This document shows, one piece after another, positions 44,526 through 52,981 of a DNA stretch of 64,000 bases; the first letter of the stretch is position 1; each line of letters starts with the position of its first letter. The stretch spans positions 111,216 to 175,215 of the forward strand of contig NZ_LMOG01000012.1 in assembly GCF_001423495.1 (NCBI RefSeq), in the 5' to 3' direction. This DNA comes from Xanthomonas sp. Leaf131 (GTDB lineage Bacteria; Pseudomonadota; Gammaproteobacteria; Xanthomonadales; Xanthomonadaceae). The notes below the pieces were generated by a model. The model worked only from the letters and a program-made list of their open reading frames with translations, searched no databases and was not told the origin of the DNA. The translations under genes were made by a program, and so were the position numbers.

Positions 44526-46937
44526 ATGGATTCGACGTCTTCATCGCGCAGGCGCCATCCGGCCACGCTCGCGTTGCTGCTGGTTCCGCTCACCCTGCCC
44601 GCCTACGCACAGCAGGTACCGGATGGCACAACGTCCGGTCCCGCCGCGGCCGAACCGACCAACGCTGGCGAACAGGTCTCCACGCTGGATCAGGTGCAGG
44701 TGGTCGGCCAGGCGATGACGTATTCCAAGACCACCGTCAGCAAGGAAATGCTGGACCGCCAGTTCGTGCTCGGTAGCGTCAACGATGCGCTCAATGAACT
44801 GCCCGGCGTGGTGGTGACCGAAGCCGATGCGTTCGGCTCTTCGGACTGGGGCACGCAGATCAGCATGCGCGGCTTCGTCAGCAACCGCGATACGCAGCAG
44901 ATCGGCACCACCATCGATGGTGTGCCCAATGGCGGCTCGGCGTATGGCGGCGGCTCCAAAGCCAACCGCTTTATCGACATGCCAGATCTGGAAACGGTGG
45001 AAGTCAGCCAGGGCACCGCCGATATCGCGTCGCGCTCCAACGAAGCGTTGGGCGGCACCTTGAACTATCTCACCGGCGAACCGCTGGAGACGCAGCGTGT
45101 GCGCATGATCGGTGGCATCGGCGACAACCAAGCGCGCAAGTATTACGCGCGCTACGACACCGGCCTGTTGGGTGGTAACACCCGCGCCTGGATCAGCGGT
45201 TCGTCGGCGCGCAACGTCGACTGGATCGACGGCAGCGGCCACACCAGCCGCGATCACCTGGCCGGCAAATTCGTCAGCAGCTTGAACAAGTGGACCTTGA
45301 GTGGCTATCTGTCCTATGACGACGCCGACGAATCCGAATACACCAGCGTGACCCCGGAGCAGTTCGCACGCGATCCCGAACACGACTTGCTGACCGGCAC
45401 GCTCACCGGCATTCCTTATCTGGATCAGAACTACCGCTCCGGCTCGCGCGCATTGCGCAAGAACACCTTCGGGTATCTGCGTGGCGCCTTCGATGGCGGC
45501 AACGGGTTCAAGACCACGCTCACCGGCTACGCGCATCGCATGCAAGGCCGTGGCGACTGGATTCCGCCGTATCTGGTGGATGTCACCAACGACGGCGCGG
45601 GCGCGCCGGAATCCGAAGCACGCGGCGGCAACACCGTGTATGCCGGCAGCGACCTGGGCAAGCTGTATTACCTGACCCCGGGCGGCGCAGCCGCGACGCT
45701 GCTGGCCGGTTGCGCCGGCAGCGCTGCGGTCCCGGCCGAATCCAACCCGGCCTGCTATCCGGCCGGCTCGGTTCCGGTGCAGTCGTATCGCCACAGTCAC
45801 TACGACAACCACCGCGCCGGCGCGATGGCCGATGTGGAATGGCGCGCGGATCTCGGCGTCATCGACAATACCCTGCGCGCCGGTGCGTGGCTGGAACGCT
45901 ACGACCGCAGCGTCACCCGCGACTGGCATCGCCTGCTCAATGTGGGCACCAATATCAGCTTCGATCATCAGCCATATTGGGTGCAGTTCAAGGACGAATA
46001 CCAGACCGACGAGCAGATGTACTACGTGGAAGATGTGATGCGCTATGGCGCGTTTGCGTGGCGCGTGGGCGTCAAGCAGTTCTTCGTCGATCAGACCCGC
46101 GACCGCCGTATCGGCGATGCGCAGCATGTGCAATCGGACTCGCATTCGGACCCGTTGTTGTCGGCCGGCCTGACCTGGACCACGCCGGTGCAGGGCCTGG
46201 AAGCCTTCGCCGGTTACTCGCAGAATTTTGCTGCGATTCCGTCCGGCGTGCTGGGCGAAACCGACCCGGTCGCGCTGAGCCGCGTGCAACCGGAAACCGC
46301 CGACAACGTCGAACTCGGCCTGCGTGTCAGCCGCTGGCCATTGACTGGCAGCGTCACGTTGTACGACATCCGTTTCGATAACCGCATCGTGTATGTGCCG
46401 GCCAACTTCGTCACCGGCATCGACTATCTCGGCGAGACCGATGGCGTCTACGAAAACTTCGGCGGCGTGCATGCGCGCGGCGTGGAAGCGGCCCTGGGTT
46501 ACGGCTGGGACAACGGCTGGCGCGTCAACGGTGCCTACACCTACAACAAGGCCGATTACCTTGGCAGTGGCGATGCCGCACGCGATGCTGCGCTGGAGAT
46601 CACGCCCGGTGCGCAGGTGATCGGCCAGCCGCGCAACACGCTTGTGGTCTCGGCCGACTGGCGCGGGCAGGCGTGGCGCTTTGGCGTCTCCGGGCGTTAT
46701 CTGGGCAAGCGCTATCTGGATGCCTCCAACCGCGCCGCGCTTAATGGCGTGACCACCTTTGATGCCAATCTGGGTGTAGAACTGTCGCAGCTGACGTCGC
46801 AGCTGCAGGGCCTGCAACTCGCACTCAATGTCAGCAACCTCACCGACAAACGCTTTCTGGAAGGCGTGGATGGCAGCGACAGTGCATTCATTGCCGCACC
46901 GCGCACGGTCGGGCTGACGTTGACGCTGGATCTCTAG
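44526..46937 (+). CDS. TonB-dependent receptor (linked to phospholipase C gene)
   Basis: The outer-membrane receptor is 803 residues. The signal peptide is MDSTSSSRRRHPATLALLLVPLTLPAYAQ. The TonB-box-like STLDQVQVVGQ is next, then the plug (LNELPGVVVTEADAF, ISMRGFVSNRDTQQIGTTIDGVPNGG, VEVSQGTADIASRSNEALGGTLNYLTG) and a 22-strand barrel. The last residues are LTLTLDL, without the usual terminal aromatic residue; Leu is less common. It precedes a secreted phospholipase C gene by 221 bases on the same strand, which suggests uptake of a product such as a phosphorylated head group, but the ligand is not known. Start ATG 44526 gives the signal peptide directly. Confidence 0.92.
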   Translation: MDSTSSSRRRHPATLALLLVPLTLPAYAQQVPDGTTSGPAAAEPTNAGEQVSTLDQVQVVGQAMTYSKTTVSKEMLDRQFVLGSVNDALNELPGVVVTEADAFGSSDWGTQISMRGFVSNRDTQQIGTTIDGVPNGGSAYGGGSKANRFIDMPDLETVEVSQGTADIASRSNEALGGTLNYLTGEPLETQRVRMIGGIGDNQARKYYARYDTGLLGGNTRAWISGSSARNVDWIDGSGHTSRDHLAGKFVSSLNKWTLSGYLSYDDADESEYTSVTPEQFARDPEHDLLTGTLTGIPYLDQNYRSGSRALRKNTFGYLRGAFDGGNGFKTTLTGYAHRMQGRGDWIPPYLVDVTNDGAGAPESEARGGNTVYAGSDLGKLYYLTPGGAAATLLAGCAGSAAVPAESNPACYPAGSVPVQSYRHSHYDNHRAGAMADVEWRADLGVIDNTLRAGAWLERYDRSVTRDWHRLLNVGTNISFDHQPYWVQFKDEYQTDEQMYYVEDVMRYGAFAWRVGVKQFFVDQTRDRRIGDAQHVQSDSHSDPLLSAGLTWTTPVQGLEAFAGYSQNFAAIPSGVLGETDPVALSRVQPETADNVELGLRVSRWPLTGSVTLYDIRFDNRIVYVPANFVTGIDYLGETDGVYENFGGVHARGVEAALGYGWDNGWRVNGAYTYNKADYLGSGDAARDAALEITPGAQVIGQPRNTLVVSADWRGQAWRFGVSGRYLGKRYLDASNRAALNGVTTFDANLGVELSQLTSQLQGLQLALNVSNLTDKRFLEGVDGSDSAFIAAPRTVGLTLTLDL

Positions 46938-46975
46938 CGTAGACGGCGCATTGCCGCAGGATGGTTTTTGCGACG

Positions 46976-47024
46976 TGCAGGGAGCGGGTCGGCTAAAGGC
47001 ACGCCACCCGATCCGCTCCCTGCA
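46976..47024. other. Long inverted repeat between the receptor and phospholipase genes
   Basis: TGCAGGGAGCGGGTCGG and CCGATCCGCTCCCTGCA form a 17-bp stem with one G.T pair and a 15-base loop. It lies about 40 bases after the receptor stop and 135 before the phospholipase start. No T-run follows. It may attenuate or partly terminate read-through, or stabilise the receptor mRNA. Confidence 0.5.
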
Positions 47025-47158
47025 TCGCCTCCTGCACAAGGGCGAAGGGACATGACCGGCAGTTTTGCAGGCAGACAAAAGAACACACGCGCTGACGCGT
47101 TGGGTACGCTCGACCCGCTCCAGCGCAGACAGGATTGGCGGGCCAACCAGGTGACACG

Positions 47159-49309
47159 ATGATCGACCTTCCCCGCCGCCGCGTGTTGCAGACCGGACTC
47201 GCCGGTGCCGCCGCCGCGCTATTGCCTCCCAGCATCGCGCGCGCCGCAGCCATCGCACCAGACCGCCGCAGTGGCACGCTGGAGGATCTGCAACACGTGG
47301 TGATCCTGATGCAGGAAAACCGCGCGTTCGATCATTATTTCGGCGCCCTGCCAGGCGTGCGCGGGTTCGGCGACCGGTTTCCGATTCCTGCGCCGCCACT
47401 GCCGGGCGCGCCAGCGCGCACAGTGTGGCTGCAACCCAGCGAGGACGGCCGGCAGTGGCTGACGCCGTTCGCGTTGGACACCGCTGCGCACTTCGGCTTC
47501 ATGCGCGTGCAAGGCACGCCGCATAGTTGGGTGGATGCGCAACACGCCTGGGACCACGGCCGGCTCGGACACTGGGCCGCGGCCAAGCACAATCACGCAC
47601 TGGGGTATTACGGGCGCGCGGACATTCCGTTTCAGTACGCGCTCGCCGATGCCTTCACCATTTGCGATGCGTACCACGCCTCGATCCAGACCGGCACCAA
47701 TTCCAATCGCGTGTTCCTGTGGAGCGGCGGCAACGACCCGCAGGCGCGCGCCGGGGGGCCGGTGATCGGCAACTCGCACGACAACTTTGCGGAGCTGGGC
47801 GGTTTCGCCGAGCCGTACCGTTGGACGACCTACGTCGAGCATCTTCAAAACGCGGGCGTGTCCTGGCAGATCTATCAGGACATGCGCGACAACTTCACCG
47901 ACAACCCGCTGGCGGGCTTTGCGCCGTTCCGGCAGGCCTTCAATGCTGCGCCCGGTCACAATGCGCAACTGCGCGCGCGTGGCGTCAGCACACGCGGTGT
48001 CGAGCAGCTGCGCGCCGATGTGCTTGGCGGGCGTCTGCCATCGGTAAGTTTCGTCATTGCCGATGCGGCCGGCAGCGAGCATCCGGATCCGTCCAGCCCG
48101 GTGCAGGGTGCGGCCTATACCGCGCGCGTACTGGATGCGCTCACCGCCGATCCACAGGTCTGGAGCCGCACCGCATTGCTGCTGATGTTCGATGAGAACG
48201 ACGGCTTCTTCGATCACATGCCGCCGCCTGCGCCACCGTCGCCGGATCCGCGTGCGGCCGCCGGTTTTGCGGGTGCATCCAGCATCGCTACCGACGACGA
48301 CTACCATCGGAACCCCGCACCCGGCGAGCAGAAAGTGGATCTGCCGGAACTGCGCGGACGCCCCTATGGCTTGGGCCCGCGCGTGCCGCTGTATGTGATC
48401 TCGCCATGGAGCCGTGGCGGCTGGGTGGATTCGCAGGTGTACGACCACACATCGGTATTGCGCCTGCTGGAGCGCCGCTTCGGCGTGCCCGCACCGGAGA
48501 TCACCCCATGGCGGCGTGCAGTGTGTGGCGACCTGACCAATGCGTTCGATTTCCGTAACGCCGATGCACGCCCATTCGTCGCATCGCTGCCCGATGTGGG
48601 CGATGCGGCAACCCGTGCAGCGGCCCTGCGTGAGCACACGCTGCCGCCGCTGCCGGCCACCTTGCAGCCGCCCGCGCAACCGTTCGGCGTGCGCCGTTCG
48701 CGCGCCGTGCCGTATCGCCCGAGCGTGCAACTGACGCATGTGCAAACGCGCGGCGAAGTGCAGCTACGCATGCGCAACAGCGGCGCGGCGGCGGTGCTGC
48801 ATGTCTACGACCGCTACGACCTGGCGGCCATCCCGCGCCGCTACACGGTGGGTGACGGTGCCACGCTGGACGGCGACTGGACCACCTACGATGGCCGCTA
48901 CGATCTGTGGCTGATCGGCCCCAACGGATTCCATCGTCACTATCGCGGCGATCTGAACGCGCCGTTGCTGGTGGCCGAGATCACGCAAGATACGAACGAT
49001 TCCACGGCCGTGTTGCTATCGCTGCGCAATGCTGGCAGCACTCCCCTGCAGGTGGAGCTGCAACCAAGCGCTTACGCAGCCGCACAGCCGCACGAACGCA
49101 TCAGCATCGCACCCGGCACCACCGAACAGCGCCGCTGGAAAGCGGCAGGGACCGGTGGCTGGTACGACCTGTGGGTGCACCACGACGGCACAGCCCAGCG
49201 CTTGGCCGGACGCATCGAAACCGGCGCAGATAGCGTCAGCGACCCGGCCATGGGTGGGCCGGCGCAACTGCAGCAGGAGATGCCCGTCTCGATCGGCGTA
49301 CTCGGCTAA
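47159..49309 (+). CDS. Tat-exported phospholipase C (PlcN/PlcH type)
   Basis: The 716-residue protein has a Tat signal peptide (PRRRVLQTGLAGAAAALL). The phosphoesterase domain contains VVILMQENRAFDHYFG (about 47-62), HSWVDAQHAWDHGRLG, TGTNSNRVFLWSGG and LLLMFDENDGFFDHMPPP. These are signatures of the bacterial non-toxin-type phospholipase C family that cleaves phosphatidylcholine or related lipids. Two C-terminal domains of about 85 residues (from SVQLTHVQTRGEVQLRM and from LLVAEITQDTNDSTAVLL) match the repeated C-terminal domain of this family. Its likely role is releasing phosphorylated head groups from host lipids. A MITE-like element begins at its stop codon. Confidence 0.93.
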   Translation: MIDLPRRRVLQTGLAGAAAALLPPSIARAAAIAPDRRSGTLEDLQHVVILMQENRAFDHYFGALPGVRGFGDRFPIPAPPLPGAPARTVWLQPSEDGRQWLTPFALDTAAHFGFMRVQGTPHSWVDAQHAWDHGRLGHWAAAKHNHALGYYGRADIPFQYALADAFTICDAYHASIQTGTNSNRVFLWSGGNDPQARAGGPVIGNSHDNFAELGGFAEPYRWTTYVEHLQNAGVSWQIYQDMRDNFTDNPLAGFAPFRQAFNAAPGHNAQLRARGVSTRGVEQLRADVLGGRLPSVSFVIADAAGSEHPDPSSPVQGAAYTARVLDALTADPQVWSRTALLLMFDENDGFFDHMPPPAPPSPDPRAAAGFAGASSIATDDDYHRNPAPGEQKVDLPELRGRPYGLGPRVPLYVISPWSRGGWVDSQVYDHTSVLRLLERRFGVPAPEITPWRRAVCGDLTNAFDFRNADARPFVASLPDVGDAATRAAALREHTLPPLPATLQPPAQPFGVRRSRAVPYRPSVQLTHVQTRGEVQLRMRNSGAAAVLHVYDRYDLAAIPRRYTVGDGATLDGDWTTYDGRYDLWLIGPNGFHRHYRGDLNAPLLVAEITQDTNDSTAVLLSLRNAGSTPLQVELQPSAYAAAQPHERISIAPGTTEQRRWKAAGTGGWYDLWVHHDGTAQRLAGRIETGADSVSDPAMGGPAQLQQEMPVSIGVLG

Positions 49310-49451
49310 GAGCGGCTAACAAAACGACGGCGCAACCGCCATGCGGGCGCGGTCGGTGCTCGGAATCGGCATGTACCACTCGCATCCTGCGGTTCCTGCG
49401 CGCTGTCCACACCCGCCTGACGACTGCTCGCTACGTTTTGGTAGCCGCTCT
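49309..49451. repeat. MITE-like dispersed element, copy C (best preserved)
   Basis: The 143-base element has terminal inverted repeats AGAGCGGCTAACAAAACG and CGTTTTGGTAGCCGCTCT, 18 bases with one mismatch. On its complementary strand the family core GAGTGGTACATGCCGATTCC is intact. No coding sequence is present. It begins at the last base of the phospholipase stop codon. The ends and absence of an ORF resemble a miniature inverted-repeat element, but no target-site duplication is evident by eye. Confidence 0.75.
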
Positions 49452-49474
49452 AAGCCTTGCGGCTTGGCATGCGG

Positions 49475-50449
49475 TCAGCGCGCGTCGGCCGCGTCCAGCA
49501 TGCCGATCGTGCCTAACCAGGTTTCCACCAGATGCGGCCATTGCGTGATCGGCAGTGCGCCCGCGCGTAGACCGAACGCATGCCCACCTTCGGCATAGAG
49601 ATGCATTTCGACCGGCACGCCGGCCTGCTTGAGCGCCACGTAGTAGGCCAGTGATTGACTGACGCCATCCACCGCATCGTCCTCGGCCTGCAGCAAGAAG
49701 GTCGGCGGCGTCCGTGCAGTGACGGTGATGTCCGGCCGCAGCGACAGATGGGTCGGATCGCGTGTGGCGCCGTCGTCATCTTCGTGCGCCCACAGATGGC
49801 CCGGGTAGACAGCAATGGCGAAGTCCGGCCTGCAACTCTGCGCATCGGACGCGTCCACCGGCAGATAGGTGCGCGTTGCAACATGCGTACTGACCGCGGC
49901 CACCAGGTGACCACCGGCAGAAAAACCGAGCACACCGATCTTGTGCGGGTCCACGGCCAACTGCTTCGCCTGCGCGCGTACCAGGCCTAGTGCACGCTGG
50001 GCGTCCTGCAGGGCCGTTTGCACCTTCGGGTAATAGCGGCGGCCGTCGATCCAGGTTGGCCCCGAGTTCGGTACGCGGTATTTCAACAGCACGCAGGTGA
50101 TACCGCGTGCGGTCAGCCAGTCGCAGATTTCCGTCCCTTCCAGATCCATTGCCAGGACTTGATAGCCACCGCCGGGGAACACCAGCACCGCCGCGCCGGT
50201 GTTGTGATCTTTGGGCGTATAGACCGTCATCGTCGGGCGGCTGACATCGCTGACCTTGGCCCATGGGAAGCGTCCCTCACCAGTGCCCACAGATTCGGGC
50301 TTCGGGTGGCGCACCGCATCAGGCACCGCGCTCGGCCAGAGCGGTATTTCTACCTGGCCAGCCGCTGGTTGCCAGGCGCCGGCCAGTGCAAGCCCATGCA
50401 CAAGCAGCAGCGCAACTGCGACACACCAATGACAACGCGTTCGTTGCAC
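49475..50449 (-). CDS. Exported alpha/beta-hydrolase (esterase-like)
   Basis: The product is about 324 residues from a GTG at 50449. This start has GAGGA 6 bases upstream and gives a signal peptide (MQRTRCHWCVAVALLLVHGLALA). An ATG at 50533 in frame gives a longer N-terminus without a signal sequence. Features are VFPGGGYQVLAMDLEG (oxyanion region), GFSAGGHLVAA (nucleophile Ser in G-x-S-x-G), and DDAVDGV and EGGHAFGLR (Asp and His of the triad). It resembles acetyl-xylan or carbohydrate esterase-like hydrolases of the BD-FAE group. It follows the beta-lactamase gene on the same strand, but a functional link is doubtful. Confidence 0.85.
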   Translation of the reverse strand: MQRTRCHWCVAVALLLVHGLALAGAWQPAAGQVEIPLWPSAVPDAVRHPKPESVGTGEGRFPWAKVSDVSRPTMTVYTPKDHNTGAAVLVFPGGGYQVLAMDLEGTEICDWLTARGITCVLLKYRVPNSGPTWIDGRRYYPKVQTALQDAQRALGLVRAQAKQLAVDPHKIGVLGFSAGGHLVAAVSTHVATRTYLPVDASDAQSCRPDFAIAVYPGHLWAHEDDDGATRDPTHLSLRPDITVTARTPPTFLLQAEDDAVDGVSQSLAYYVALKQAGVPVEMHLYAEGGHAFGLRAGALPITQWPHLVETWLGTIGMLDAADAR

Positions 50450-50538
50450 TGTCGGTCCTCGAAAAGCCGAAGCGGAACAGGAGGCGCCTCGCGGACTCAC
50501 ACGCGAAATGAAACGGGGAAGATACCGGGCCATTGCAC

Positions 50539-51432
50539 TCAACCCACGATGCTCTCGCGCACCGCGACGGCCACCGCCTTCAACGCCGCATCGCGTGCTG
50601 CGTCGTCGACCTTGGCACCGTTCAAGTACGTCGTCAGCAGCAGTGGCGGTCGGCCCTTCGGCGGCCAGAGGATGGCGATGTCGTTGCGGGTATCGGTGCC
50701 GTTGCTACCGGTCTTGTCGCCGATCTTCCAGCCGCGCGTGAGCCCCGCGCGCAGGCAATCGTCGCCGGTGCGGTTGTCGATCATCCAGTCGGTCAGCTGC
50801 TTGCGCGAGGCAGGCTGCAGCGCATCGCCAAGCAGCAGCGTGCGCAGCGTCGACGCCATTGCCGCCGGGGTGGTGGTGTCGCGCGGCTCGCCGGGGGCGA
50901 ACCCGTTCATCTCCGGCTCGTAGCGGTCACTGCGGGTCTTGGCATCGCCGATGCTGCGCAGGAAGGCGGTCACGCCGGGCGGGCCGCCGACCAGCGGAAA
51001 CAACAGGTTGGCGGCCGGGTTGTCGCTGTAGATCATCGTGGCCCGGCACAGCTCGCCGACACTCAGCGTGCCGCCGACATGGCGCTCGGTGACCGGCGCA
51101 TGCGACAGCATGTCCGAGGCACGGATCTTGACCGGTTGCGCCAACGACAGCTTGCCCCGGTCCACTTGCTGCAATACTGCGGCAGCCAATACAAATTTGA
51201 AGGTGCTGCACATCGGAAAGCGCTCGTTCTCGCGCTGCCCGAGGCGCCAGCCGGTGGCGCTGTCGAGCAGGCTGATGCCCAGGCGACCACCGGTGCCACG
51301 TTCGATTTCCGCCCATTGTGCCCGCAGCAGATCGTCCATATTGACCGCCGGACTGAGGGCCAGTGCGGGTTTGGACGCCGCAAACAGCATGCCCGCGCCG
51401 GTTGCGTACAAGAACTCTCGCCGATTCAACAT
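50539..51432 (-). CDS. bla: Class A beta-lactamase, L2-like
   Basis: The 297-residue enzyme hydrolyses beta-lactams in the periplasm. A Tat-type signal (NRREFLYATGAGMLFAAS) starts it. All class A motifs are present: S76-T-F-K79 (Ambler Ser70/Lys73), S136-D-N138 (Ser130), E172-PEM-N176 (Glu166/Asn170) and K240-T-G (Lys234). By recall it closely resembles the L2 cephalosporinase of Stenotrophomonas (FPMCSTFK, LSHAPVTxRH, DTTTPAAMA, GDKTGSNG). Cys75, just before the active Ser, has no Cys partner at the position after the KTG motif, unlike class A carbapenemases. It is divergent from an ampR-like gene, so it is probably inducible by cell-wall fragments. Confidence 0.95.
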   Translation of the reverse strand: MLNRREFLYATGAGMLFAASKPALALSPAVNMDDLLRAQWAEIERGTGGRLGISLLDSATGWRLGQRENERFPMCSTFKFVLAAAVLQQVDRGKLSLAQPVKIRASDMLSHAPVTERHVGGTLSVGELCRATMIYSDNPAANLLFPLVGGPPGVTAFLRSIGDAKTRSDRYEPEMNGFAPGEPRDTTTPAAMASTLRTLLLGDALQPASRKQLTDWMIDNRTGDDCLRAGLTRGWKIGDKTGSNGTDTRNDIAILWPPKGRPPLLLTTYLNGAKVDDAARDAALKAVAVAVRESIVG

Positions 51433-51496
51433 GCGTTTGCCTCCTTGAGGGAGCCCGCAGTATCGATGCAGGCGACGCAGCCGACTATCGCGATGT

Positions 51497-51514
51497 TTCG
51501 ATCACAGGCATGAA
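51497..51514. promoter_or_regulatory. Candidate LysR/AmpR operator in the bla-ampR region
   Basis: TTCGATCACAGGCATGAA has TTC/GAA arms over 18 bases and lies 65 bases upstream of the bla start and 19 before the ampR start. This is the size and place expected for the shared AmpR site. Only the symmetry and position support it. Confidence 0.4.
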
Positions 51515-51532
51515 TTGAACTAATCTCTCCCG

Positions 51533-52408
51533 ATGCCCCGCCCCCGCCTCCCGCTCAATGCACTGCGCGCCTTCGAAGCGGCCGCGCGCCATCAAAATCT
51601 GACCCGGGCGGCGAACGAGCTGTGCGTGAGCCAGGCCGCGCTCAGCCACCAGATCAAGGCGCTGGAGCAGCAGCTGGGCACCAGTTTGTTCCACCGTTTG
51701 CCGCGCGGCGTGGCGCTCACCGACGAAGGTGCTGCGCTGGCGCCGGTGCTTGGCGAGGCCTTCGACCGCATCGCTGCCACCCTGGAGCGCTTTGCCGATG
51801 GCCGCTATCGCGAGGTGCTCAGTGTCGGTGTGGTCGGCACCTTCGCCACCGGTTGGTTACTGCCGCGCGTGGATGCCTTTCATGCGGCGCATCCGGAGAT
51901 CGAGCTGCGTCTGTCGACCCACAACAACCGCGTCGATCTGGCCGGCGAAGGACTGGATCTGGCAATCCGTTTCGGCGATGGCGACTGGCAGGGCCAGATC
52001 GCGCATGCGCTGATGGAGGCGCCGTTTGCGCCGGTGTGCGCGCCCAGCATGGCGCGCGGCTTACGCATCCCGGCCGATCTGGCGCAGCTGCCGTTATTGC
52101 GCTCGTATCGTCTGGACGAATGGCCGCAGTGGTTTCGCGCGGCGGGCGTGGCCGAGGTCGCCGCGCGCGGGGCGATGTTCGATTCGTCGCTGACATTGGC
52201 CAGTGCGGCGGCGGCGGGCGCCGGTGTGGCCTTGTTGCCGTTGCCGATGTTTCGCCAGGATCTGGATGCGGGACGGCTGGTGTGCCCGTTCCCGATCCAG
52301 ATCGATGCCGGACGTTATTGGCTGACCCGGCTGCGCTCGCGCCCGGAAGGCGATGCCGATGCCCGATTGCGCGATTGGCTGGTAGCCGAGCAGCAACGCG
52401 CCGGCTGA
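51533..52408 (+). CDS. ampR: LysR-family regulator AmpR
   Basis: The 291-residue LysR-type regulator has an N-terminal winged helix (PLNALRAFEAAARHQNLTRAANELCVSQAALSHQIKALE region) and an effector domain with TFATGWLLPRVDAFHAAHPEIELRLSTHNNRVDL, as in AmpR proteins. AmpR senses muropeptides and activates the divergent beta-lactamase gene; the two starts are 100 bases apart, the classic ampR-bla arrangement. A LysR regulator of another specificity cannot be excluded, but context and sequence both fit AmpR. Confidence 0.93.
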   Translation: MPRPRLPLNALRAFEAAARHQNLTRAANELCVSQAALSHQIKALEQQLGTSLFHRLPRGVALTDEGAALAPVLGEAFDRIAATLERFADGRYREVLSVGVVGTFATGWLLPRVDAFHAAHPEIELRLSTHNNRVDLAGEGLDLAIRFGDGDWQGQIAHALMEAPFAPVCAPSMARGLRIPADLAQLPLLRSYRLDEWPQWFRAAGVAEVAARGAMFDSSLTLASAAAAGAGVALLPLPMFRQDLDAGRLVCPFPIQIDAGRYWLTRLRSRPEGDADARLRDWLVAEQQRAG

Positions 52409-52430
52409 GCCGCGCACTGCGCCACCGCAC

Positions 52431-52931
52431 TCAGCGGCGCGCGGACGCCTCGATCCCCTGCACCGCCACGCGGCGAAACGCGTCGTAGTGCGCCCTGTCG
52501 GCGAACCAGTGCGGGGCGAACAGCTCGAACAAGCGATCGTTGTGATACAGCAGCAGCACGCGCTCGTTCTCGCGGTAGCGGATGTAATCGGACCAGGGAC
52601 GGCGCAGCCGTCCGTCCGCCCAGGTGATCTCCAGCCCGGTTTCGTCCCACGCAAAAGTGTAGGTATGCCGCAGCGCGGCCTGCTGCGCGTGCAGGCGTTT
52701 GATCTTGCGTGGCAAGCCCCAGGCGTGCAACACCGCCAGGCCGATCAAGCCGCCGCCCCCGGCGCCGATCAGCACCGGGCCGATGATTTCGCCGGCCCCG
52801 ATCAATTGAAGCAAACCTGTCCCGATCAATAGCAGGACCACCAGCAGCACGATCAACAGCTTGGCCGTCTGCCGCGCATGCAGGCGCTGTGCGGCCAGAT
52901 GGTCTTCCAGGCTGATGGTGGCGCTGATCAT
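52431..52931 (-). CDS. YcxB-like membrane protein
   Basis: The 166-residue protein has two membrane helices near the N-terminus (AKLLIVLLVVLLLIGTGLL and a second Gly-rich one, IIGPVLIGAGGGGLIGLAVL). A cytosolic C-terminal domain of YcxB type follows: YTFAWDETGLEITWADGRLRRPWSDYIRYRENERVLLLYHNDRLFELFAPHWF is the region. The domain is of unknown function. ATG 52931 gives MISATISLEDH; the upstream frame is unlikely. It lies just before the start of the ABC-F gene's 3' end on the same strand, 50 bases away. Confidence 0.85.
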   Translation of the reverse strand: MISATISLEDHLAAQRLHARQTAKLLIVLLVVLLLIGTGLLQLIGAGEIIGPVLIGAGGGGLIGLAVLHAWGLPRKIKRLHAQQAALRHTYTFAWDETGLEITWADGRLRRPWSDYIRYRENERVLLLYHNDRLFELFAPHWFADRAHYDAFRRVAVQGIEASARR

Positions 52932-52981
52932 GTTGGTGACATCCTTGTGTCTGGCTCCAGGCACATCGTAACGCCTGCGCG

